Source of the DNA: CAWEWH01 sp963812775
GTDB lineage: Bacteria > Pseudomonadota > Alphaproteobacteria > Rhizobiales > Beijerinckiaceae
Reading direction: 5' to 3'
Assembly: GCA_963812775.1 (NCBI GenBank)
Contig: CAWEWH010000009.1
Location: 707,450-771,449 of the forward strand
DNA: 64,000 nucleotides
The notes under the pieces were generated by a model. The model saw only the letters and a program-made list of their open reading frames with translations. It was not told where the DNA came from and ran no database searches. Each line of letters opens with the position of its first letter. Within the stretch, counting starts at the first letter, position 1. Shown here one piece after another: positions 56,348 to 64,000 of this stretch. Both the position numbers and the translations under genes were made by a program.

Positions 56348-56626
56348 GCACTTTCTAACCGGCTTGACTCACTCAGCAATATCATCCGCTGCCATCATGT
56401 CGGTCTCCTGTTCCTCGTTCCCGGGGTCGACGAGGTGCTGCGTCTCAATGGCTCCGCAACAATCTACGATGACCAGGCGCTGCGCGAACGGTTTAAGAAC
56501 GGGAGCCGACTGCCCGCGACCGTGCTAGTCATCGCCGTGCAGGAGGCATACCTGCACTGCGCCCGCGCCCTGATGCGTGCCAAGATTTGGGTCCCAAACA
56601 CATGTGGCGCGCGGCATGCTCCCTAG
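56348..56626 (+). pseudogene. PPOX-family (pyridoxamine oxidase-like) fragment
   Basis: RLDSLSNIIRCHHVGLLFLV, then PGVDEVLRLNGSATIYDDQA and VLVIAVQEAYLHCARALMRA, correspond to a middle part of MSMEG_1061-type flavin-binding proteins. No start, and the end is out of pattern. Truncated gene. Confidence 0.6.
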
Positions 56627-56827
56627 TCAGTCGCAGATGCTGAAGGATCAGTTAGGGCTGGAGGGCCCGCGGAATCACAGGAGGAAGCGTCCCGGCGAAT
56701 GGGCTGCATCCTCAACTGAGAGCTGCCAGAGCTGGACATACACTCGGCGCGGCCGTTTGCTTCTGTGTGCAAACGAGTGCATATTGCGACTCGCGCTGGT
56801 GAATGTCAACTGCACACAATTGCATCC

Positions 56828-57088
56828 ATGCCGAAAACCGCGGCCATATCGGTTCGAGTTGATGACGCAGTGAAGCAGGCGTTAGAAAACGCCGCCGCCG
56901 AGGATCATCGGCCGGTCGCTTCTTATGTCGAGAAACTGCTCCTCGAACACCTGAAGGCAAAGGGCTACCTAGGCGCCACCGATACCTCAGCCGGGAGCCG
57001 GCGGAGCCAAGCTGCCACTGCGCGGAAAGCAGCAGGCGCAGCCATCGACCGAGTTCAGAACAGGATTCCGACACGTCCGAGGACGTGA
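56828..57088 (+). CDS. Ribbon-helix-helix-type small regulator, probable frameshift
   Basis: MPKTAAISVRVDDAVKQALE, then NAAAEDHRPVASYVEKLLLE, is the CopG/Arc-like ribbon-helix-helix pattern. The next frame carries a fitting basic tail (SEDVKAYRKKKLMKIPSKLT, stop near 57,150), so the true end is probably there. Could be an antitoxin or plasmid-type regulator. Confidence 0.6.
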   Translation: MPKTAAISVRVDDAVKQALENAAAEDHRPVASYVEKLLLEHLKAKGYLGATDTSAGSRRSQAATARKAAGAAIDRVQNRIPTRPRT

Positions 57089-57163
57089 AGGCTTATCGCA
57101 AGAAGAAGCTGATGAAGATCCCGAGCAAGTTGACGAAGCGGAGCAGCTGAAGGGATCTGGCAA

Positions 57164-57426
57164 GTGAACCCACAGCGTTCCAGCCCGCGTGTTCGCCTCA
57201 AAAGTGAGGCGCTGCGACGCCTCAAGCCGCTCATGGACAGCGGTCTCGTCACCGATGTTCGTGCTGAGAAAAGCAAATCCTCATTGTGGATTGCGGTAGC
57301 AGTGTCAGTCCAAACCAAAGTTCTCGCTCCGGATTATGATGCCGCCAGTGCGAGGATGCTCTTCAGAAGCTGAAGGACGCATTGGGCGACCTGCCGTTTC
57401 GCGTCGTAACGCGCGCCGCTCCGTGA
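57164..57426 (+). CDS. Small hypothetical protein, one frameshift
   Basis: GTG start (VNPQRSSPRVRLKSEALRRL). LVTDVRAEKSKSSLWIAVAV, and after an indel at about 57,355, CEDALQKLKDALGDLPFRVV with a stop at 57424-57426. Close behind the ribbon-helix-helix gene, perhaps its partner. Function unknown. Confidence 0.42.
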
Positions 57427-58488
57427 TGAACTCGGCGAGGCACGGCGCCTCGCCCTCTTGCTCCTCGGTGCCGAGCGAAGCTCTCGACAGTGCCGGCCGA
57501 TCGCAATCGGATCGAAGAGATGGCGCCGGTCAGCCACCGCTGTGCCGCGGCCATGAACCACCCGACGCCCGCGAACGGCAAGGTCGATCTCGGGCAGCCC
57601 CCTGCACCGTCCGGCTAAGATTGAGTTCTCGCGTGCGAACCCGTGCCGTCTTCCTGTTTAGATTGTGGAAGCCAATGCGATTGCCCATGGTCATGCGACG
57701 ACATCGTCACCGCGCAGGTGACCAGGGCCAGCGGCAAATTCCCCTTTCGAGCAGGCCGGCGGCGCGCCTAAGAACGGAACGACGCATCCACCCATTCAAG
57801 TCGGGCTTTCGAACATTTCGCAGGTGAGTTTTCCCGCCGGAACGTCCGCCCGTTGCTTTGCAACACCAGCGTGCTCTAGATCCAGCGCTGCGCCTCCTGC
57901 TGGGTTGGTAGACGGCCGTCCGGCGTGAGCTTGTCGACAACTTCGGCGACGATTCGCTGGCGGGCCAGGACTTCGTCGCAAGATGACCACTACTGCTTCG
58001 CCAGGGTGTCGACAACATTCGGATCCAACGTTTCGTCGATTTCGTGCGGGGCGATGGGTTTGTTGGCACCCTTGCCGACCCAACTGTCTCCACATCCCCT
58101 TCTTACTTTGCTGGAATTATTTAATCAGTCCCCGGTCCCCCGCTCAACATGCCTCCGCCAGCACCGCCGCCGAACAGGCCGCCTAGAGCCGCCGAGGCCG
58201 CGCCTCGCGGGTCGGTCGCCTTGATTGCCTCCCAACAGATCGCCGATCCCGCCCGCTCATTCCGCTCTGGGCCCTTTGCCCTTTATCGCTCGGTCAGCGG
58301 AGCCGAGCAACGCCATGGTCGGGCAACATCCCCGCGGCGACGAACCTGCGGCCCCTCCGTCCATCGCCCCGCCTAGAACCTGATCGAGCTCGACGGCAGC
58401 GCCTTCGCGCGCGACGAAAAGACCGCCGAAGTCGGCAGGAACAACTCTCTTATTGAAGCTTCCGATTCACGTGCGATGGAGGGATGCC
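57427..58488. other. Gene-poor stretch with one coding scar
   Basis: No intact gene. A minus-strand region at about 57,840-58,090 gives, over several frames, RIVAEVVDKLTPDGRLPTQQ and similar protein-like text, a decayed gene of unknown family. The remaining GC-rich sequence is not supported as coding. Confidence 0.35.
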
Positions 58489-58760
58489 ATGCGCAAGGAA
58501 GACATGCTGGAGCATGTCGCGATGTTGGCAATGGGCGCGAACGGCCCGCGATTTAAGACGAGACCGCTTTCTCGAGGCGGCTGCCACATGGGAGACACTG
58601 CGCACCGAGCACGATTTTGGACACCAGAACGCCACGGCCGGCTTCATCGTCGCCATGTCAGCGACGGTCGGCAGCGGCGACTATCGTAGCTGCGATCAGC
58701 CCTCGCGTCGCGCGGCAGAACGCCGGCGTGGAAGTCCGTCACGGCTACGTTGACCTACGT
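58489..58760 (+). pseudogene. Small conserved-like protein, frameshifted
   Basis: MRKEDMLEHVAMLAMGANGP, then in another frame RDRFLEAAATWETLRTEHDF and NATAGFIVAMSATVGSGD. The pattern of a real small protein is broken by at least one indel. Family not recognised. Confidence 0.3.
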
Positions 58761-59049
58761 CTTCGACGAAATGTCCGCCACTGCGAACGAGTCCGATCGA
58801 AGACTCCCATCGGCAGAAGTGAACGCCAATGGCGGGAGCGACGGGTCGCCGAGTCACCCGGAAACGTCTCGGCGCGCCCCCGGCCGGATACCGTTTCCGG
58901 CGTCCGCGCTCGGGCGCCGACGGTTCAGTTGATTGGCGAAGCCGTTATGCCGCGAACCGACGCACGCTTGCGCGGCGTGGCCGGCTTGCGGCGTCTGCTA
59001 GCGCTGCCCGCGACGGCCTGCAGCGATGACGTGACAGCGTAGCCGACAA

Positions 59050-59165
59050 TTCGGCTCCGCTTGAACCAGGTAGTGGTCGGCGCGACCGATGACGCCGCCG
59101 TCCTCAAGCCACAGCGGATACGCGCGATCGCGGACCAAGTTCTCATCCAGATCATCGGATCCCTC
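59050..59165 (-). pseudogene. DUF2934 fragment
   Basis: On the minus strand LDENLVRDRAYPLWLEDGG, then VIGRADHYLVQAE, matches the short DUF2934 pattern (R-x-RAYELWxxxGxPxGxxxxHWLxAE). Flanking sequence does not continue it. Confidence 0.5.
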
Positions 59166-59369
59166 CGGCGATCCGCCTCAGCGGCGCGTCGAGAAGCGCC
59201 CGGGAATAGAGTCGGATCGCGGCCGAAGCAAGCGAGGCTTCATCGGACGCGACAGCTTGCGGATCAGCGTGATGAAATTGCCACGAGCACCGGAATGCCG
59301 CGCTTCAGCTTTACGCATGATCGCATCGAGGGCGACAACGGTGTGTTCTACACGATGGGCTGATGATGA

Positions 59370-59397
59370 CCCTGCCGTCGTCCCTAGGACGGCAGGG
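59370..59397 (-). terminator. Hairpin downstream of the DUF4142 gene
   Basis: CCCTGCCGTC and GACGGCAGGG with an 8-base loop, 15 bases beyond the DUF4142 stop on the minus strand. Confidence 0.65.
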
Positions 59398-59412
59398 CCT
59401 CTCGACACAAGG

Positions 59413-59954
59413 TCAAATCTTCAGCTCGCGCTGGATGGTCTGGATTAGATCAATGTGTTCTTTGATTTGGCCGCGCGCGAAGCTTTGCCAAGTTCACGTG
59501 GTCCTTGTTCTTTCCCTTGGCGATGTAGGTCTCCTGAACCTCCAGAAGCTTTATGTGGCCCTCAAGCTGGCCCTTCAGGTAGGCTCGGTCAAACTCGCCG
59601 TCTTTTGCATTCTTGAGTTCATCGATCATCTTCGCCTTCTTGTCCGAGCTCATCTTTGCGTGTTTTTCGGTGCCGCTAATCGAAGCCGTTGGCATTTCGG
59701 CCCTTAGGATCTCGGCGATGGTCTCCTGTTCGGCCACCTCATATTCCGCGAACTTTTTGACCCACGCGTTCTGGGCTTCTCTGCTGCGCGATCTTGCTCG
59801 TCTCTAGCGCGATTGCTCCAGAATTGAGCGTGTCTTGCACATGCTGTTGCTCAGCATCCAACTCCCCTGCACCTGGCTTTTGCTGAGCCAGCACGCCAGC
59901 TGGCTTCACCGCGGCGACAGCCACGGTCGCCATAAGCATTGTTCGTCTATTCAT
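59413..59954 (-). pseudogene. DUF4142-family exported protein, frameshifted
   Basis: ATG 59954 (MNRRTMLMATVAVAAVKPAG) is a signal peptide with twin Arg. Then ALETSKIAQQ and, in the next frame, VAEQETIAEILRAEMPTASI. The stretch KMIDELKNAKDGEFDRAYLK, GQLEGHIKLLEVQETYIAKG, then QIKEHIDLIQTIQRELKI, completes a DUF4142 four-helix ferritin-like protein of about 180 residues. Two indels near 59,780 and 59,485. Periplasmic; function unknown, stress-linked in relatives. Confidence 0.68.
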
Positions 59955-60424
59955 GCGTCACTTCCTCCGGCCCGGACGACGCCGGGCGACTACAGAACGC
60001 TCGATCGTCTGCAAGGTTCGCCGGCTCAAGATTTCGTGCTCGGAGCATCGGGATCGAGGTGGCGTGTCCAGGTCCACAGGGGCCTGTCAGATTGGCCCAC
60101 AGCGGCGATGATGCGTAGAGACCGGGAGTGCGTTGTTGAAGTCTGCCGAGGCATCGCGCCCGCCCCCTTTGTCGGTCCTGACTCAGCTGTGAGTCATGGC
60201 GGGGCGTTCGATGGGGGGCCAGCGCGAGGACTTGAGGTCGCCCGTGACATACTGCCGGTAGGCGAGGCCGGCGAGATCAAAGTGGAAGTCAACGATGACG
60301 CAGGTGACCGGCTCGCACCATCACTGTTCAATCGGCTTTCGGCGTGAGTACGGGGCGCCACTGCCGGCCCGGGGGCGGTCGTTCTAGCCGCCCGCGCGCT
60401 GGCTTCGATTGTCCTATTCGAATT
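59955..60424. other. Intergenic up to the assembly junction
   Basis: GC-rich, no gene recognised; the sequence ends at the point where base composition drops sharply. Confidence 0.45.
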
Positions 60425-62813
60425 TCGGCGCTACCGTCGGTCGCTTGCTGAAAAAGATTTTCAAGTGAAAGCTTTTTCTTAAGCAAGAGATTTGTCTGAC
60501 GAATTCCTTGCATCCTTCCTTCGGCAATTTCTCGCGCTTCTTTTTCATTTTTAACAGCAATAAATTCTTCACCGGCTTCCGGCAAACCTGAAAGACCTGT
60601 AATTTCAACAGGAGTAGAAGGACCTGCTTCTTTAAGATCTTGCCCGAATTCATCTTGCATTGTTTTAACACGACCCCATACTTGACCAAATACAAGGCAT
60701 CGCCCAGACGTAAAGTTCCATTTTGTACGAAAACAGTAGCAACGGATCCCATTCCTTTATGCATTTCAGATTCTAGAACAGTTCCTCGTGCACGAGTTGA
60801 GGATTTGCTTTAAGTTCAAGACTTCAGCTTGTAGAGCTAACATTTCCAAAAGTGTCTGAATACCTTCTCCGGTCACTGCAGAGCAATTAACTGTAATTGT
60901 TTGTCCACCCCAAGCTTCAGGAAAAGATCATGTTCAGAAGTTGACGATAGACATTTTCAGCATTAAAATTAGGTTTATCACATTTATTAATAGCGACAAC
61001 AATGGAAACATTTGCAGCTTTAGCATGTTGAATAGCTTCAATCGTTTGTTGCTAATCCCTTCATCTCCGGCAACAACTAAAACAACGATATCGGTGACAT
61101 CTGCTCCGCGTGCTCGCATGGATGAAAAGGCTTCGTGACCAGGAGTATCAAGAATTGCAATATCTCCAACAGAAGTATGGCATCTAAAAGCTCCAATATG
61201 CTGAGTGATAGCTCCGGCTTCTCCTGACAGCGCGATTGCTTTTGCGAATATAGTCGATGAGACTTGTTTTACCATGGTCGACATGTCCCATAAAGGCGAC
61301 AACAGGAGGTCTCAGAGTTAGAAGCGTTCGGTTCTGTTTCACCAATTTCTTCTTTAATTGTCTTATCAGTGACTCTAAACGTTCTTCTTCAGCAGTATCG
61401 ATAGTGATTTCGCATCCAAATTCTTGGCCTAGTAATTGAATCGTTGTTTCATCTTCTAAGAAAGTCATTAAGAGTGGCAGCAACACCTTGCATAAAAAGT
61501 TTAGAAATCAATTGTGAAGCTTTGAGTTTCATTTCAGAAGCAAGATCTTTAATCGCAATAGGAATTCGTACTTTTAAAGTTGTCGGTCGAACAGTAATAT
61601 CTTCATGGTGCTGATGCTGAGGTTTAAGCTTCTTTTTTCTCCAGCCTTTTGCGGTCATCTTCTCGCGTTCGCAATCCTTGACGATCGCGTGCATCAAAAT
61701 GCGTTGTGTTTCAACTTTTCGCGTGTAGGTCTCACATCACGGAATTCTTTTGCTTTACCGGTTTTGCATCTTTTTTGAGCTTCGTAGCGGCGGTTCTTTT
61801 GGTTTCAGAGCTCTTTATCAGCCTTTAGGTTTTCCTTCTTTCACTTGAGTCAGGTAGCTCTTCTGTCTTTTTCACTTCTTTCATCTGGCGTTGCGCGGTT
61901 CTTCTTCTTTGTGCTACGTGGTGGAGGCCGTTTTGGAAGAAGATCATTGACATGTCGACCTGTGGGCCCTAATTTTTCCAAGGGTGCACGTGGAGAAGGT
62001 GTTGTGAATTTCTGCCATGAGCGGCTTTGTCTTGGTCTTAGGTCGTTTCCAAAGAGCTGGTCTCTTGGATCTTCTTCGGGTTGTTCCGAAATCGCTTCGT
62101 GAGGATTGTCTTTCTCTCGTTCATGGACACTTGTTCGAGATTGCTTGGAGTGATTTATGACTATGATGCTGGGATGGAGCTTTTTGAGATTCTTATTCCT
62201 TCTGTTGAGCACTTTTGGTGGCAAAGGAGTTTCTTTGTAGCGATTTAGTGTGGAGTGGCGGCATAACGGCTTCGGCTTGTTGAGTGTCGGGCTAATGGTC
62301 TCAATGTGTTTACTTGAAGATTCTTTTTCTTTATTGTGGAGCCGAAGTTTCCTTTTAGGATCTTCTTGCTTAGTTGGTGCAAGAGCCGAATGAAGATTCT
62401 TTAAGCTCTTCAGCAAAAATTTCTTTTCGCAGTTCTTCACTTGTTTTTTGCCGGGCAGTTCGGAATGGCTTTTCTTTTATGCTTTGCTGAGTTCCGGCGG
62501 AGTTGTTCTTTTCTGTGCTGAGTAACCTCAGACTTCATGAAGGAGTATTATTTGATCTTAATGTCGAAACTTGAGGTTCAGCGAAAGCGGATTTTGATCT
62601 TGCACGAATACGAGGAGCTTCAACAGCAGTTCTCTTCTTTAGATATGGAGGCTAGCGTCTCTGGTGATAACTTCATTCTTTTGAAGAGTTCTTCTTTTGA
62701 AGCAGGTCTTCGGGTTCACCCTTTTCTTTTGCCAGCTTGCTTTTTAACCCACCGAGATCGATCGCTTGCGCAATTTGGGTGTTTTTAATGTTTAGTTTTA
62801 AATTTTTGGCCAA
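60425..62813 (-). pseudogene. infB: infB (translation initiation factor IF-2), chlamydial type, 3' cut and frameshifted
   Basis: Starts near TTG 62813 (LAKNLKLNIKNTQIAQAIDL), as in chlamydial IF-2. It runs through a low-complexity Lys/Glu region, the IF2_N-like IAIKDLASEMKLKASQLISK, the G1 motif VVAFMGHVDHGKTSLIDYIR, and DTPGHEAFSSMRARGADVTD (G2/G3). The latter part is IRQTNLLLKKKLSLENLFQQ, then ATDGSA. The last ~300 residues are missing because the contig changes at about 60,425. More than ten indels disturb the frame. IF-2 delivers initiator tRNA to the ribosome. Essential in all bacteria, so truncation reflects the join, not loss. Confidence 0.8.
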
Positions 62814-62816
62814 CGC

Positions 62817-64000
62817 TTAAGTCCTCTGTTTTCTAATTTTTTCTAATATCTCATCGGCTTTTTCTAAGCTTATTCCTGGAATTGTTGCAAGTTGTTCTGG
62901 TGTCGCTGTCAGGAGGGCTCGTGCCGTATTATATTTTTCAGCAACTAAATGTTCAAAAATCAATTTATTGACCCCTTCAATTCCTGTTAGAGGTTCATCG
63001 AGAGTCGGATCATCAGATTCAGCCAATTCACGTCGTTGTAGTGCTCTTGTGCGATTGTAATCACTCATTCGTTGAACATCTAAATCATAACCGATCAGAT
63101 TCGCTATTAAGCCTAGCATTCATCCCTTTTTTGCCAATTACAGCGGCAAAATCTTCGTCTTCAACAACAATAGAAATGGATTTATCTTCTTCATTTAGTA
63201 CTTATTTTTCGAATTTCAATCGGGCTTAAAGCGTTTTGCAGAAGCTCTACAGGGTCATTAGAAGAAGGAATAATATCGACTTTTTCGTTATTAAGTTCAC
63301 GCACAATATTTTTGACTCGATTTCCACGCACTCCTACACAAGCCCAACAGGATCAACTTTAGGATCTGTAGAGTGAACTGTAAGTTTAGTGCGATAACCG
63401 GCTTCGCGTACAATTTTATCGATAACAACAGTGCCATCATTAATTTCAGGGACTTCTTGAGATAAGCAATTGCCTAACAAAGTCGGGATGACTGCGTGAC
63501 AAGATGACTTCAGCCCCTCCATTTTCAGTTTCAACCACCTCCAGAAGTAAAGCTAAAACTTTATCGCCAATTTGATATTTTTCAGTTTTAGGATAATGTC
63601 TCATAGGCATAATAGCTTCAACTTTGCCCAAATCAATGATAAGATTGTTTCCTTTAAAGAAGCGTTTAACTGTTCCTGAAATCAATTCATCTACGCGATG
63701 ACGATATTCTTCATAAATAACATCACGTTCGGCGCCACGAAGCTTTTGAGTAATGATTTGTCGTGCTTTTTGTGCTGCAATGCGACCGAAATCTTTTGGT
63801 GTCGTTTCAACATCAATAAATTGACCAATTTCAGCAATCAGGATCGATTAAATGAGCTTCTTCTAGAGAAATTTCTTGCGCAGGGAATTCTACATCATCG
63901 ACAATTTCTTTTTCACAATAAACTTGAATTTTTCCCGTTTTTGGATGAATGTAACTGTGACATTGGAAGCACCACTAATATTTTTGCGAGCTGCAGCTTT
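62817..64000 (-). pseudogene. nusA: nusA (transcription elongation factor), chlamydial type, 5' cut
   Basis: The gene enters from the right edge. VDELISGTVKRFFKGNNLII and RHYPKTEKYQIGDKVLALLL belong to the S1 domain. VLGVRGNRVKNIVRELNNEK-like and IVVEDEDFAAVIGKKGMNAR-like text (two KH domains) follows in shifting frames. The end is LTATPEQLATIPGISLEKAD, EILEKIRKQRT, with TAA 62817-62819. infB starts 3 bases later, the usual nusA-infB order. The protein binds RNA polymerase and nascent RNA. Chlamydial origin is judged from the terminal sequence and AT-rich codons. Confidence 0.78.

Noticed and set aside
60425..64000. Horizontal transfer of chlamydial nusA-infB into the alphaproteobacterium
   Set aside because: Essential genes in native order, a sharp composition change inside infB, and no mobility genes at the join make an assembly chimera far likelier.

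Overview
The window is a composite. Bases 1 to about 60,420 are GC-rich DNA with the gene content of a soil alphaproteobacterium of the Hyphomicrobiales (Bradyrhizobium/Pseudolabrys-like). Evidence is the many flavin LLM oxidoreductases, an orphan ABC substrate-binding protein, DUF4142, DUF2934 and SRAP remnants, and AGGAG-type ribosome sites. From about 60,425 to the end the DNA becomes AT-rich and carries nusA-infB of clear chlamydial type. I read this boundary as an assembly chimera, not transfer.

1-28,260 is core-like and catabolic. It holds seven luciferase-like monooxygenases, two acyl-CoA dehydrogenases, a thiolase, a MaoC-type dehydratase, an SMP-30 lactonase, a glyoxalase-fold protein, a metallo-beta-lactamase-fold hydrolase and an MFS carrier. 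Together they suggest oxidation of an unknown organic substrate to CoA esters. It also has a P460/cytochrome c protein, a 909-residue TPR/transglutaminase-like exported protein, an L,D-transpeptidase, an SGNH hydrolase, a chemoreceptor and a ribokinase. Several genes are split by single-base indels, often in patches (2.2-4.6, 15-20, 47.7-49.9 kb), which looks more like uncorrected sequencing error than decay.

28,261-~60,400 is an integrated island. It starts at a 44-nt 3' fragment of tRNA-Glu(CTC), an attachment-site scar, followed by a tyrosine integrase and a phage/plasmid replication module (HTH protein, DnaB-like helicase, DUF1376 protein). Behind it lies accessory DNA with many small genes and gene fragments.

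The most interesting part is 41.9-53.7 kb. A transport operon encodes a membrane/2Fe-2S/anti-sigma-like fusion protein, an HlyD-type adaptor and a C39-peptidase ABC exporter. Around it on both strands lie ten small genes (about 50-70 codons) whose products share an N-terminal double-glycine-type leader ending in E-[IVL]-x-x-V-[SA]-G-[GA], followed by unrelated cores. Several are too short for normal gene callers. Most share a GCACCGC box 78-86 bases before the start codon, and three share a ~110-145-bp upstream module. This looks like a multi-precursor peptide (bacteriocin/microcin-like) locus with common control and one dedicated exporter. Leader cleavage, export and activity are inferred, not shown.
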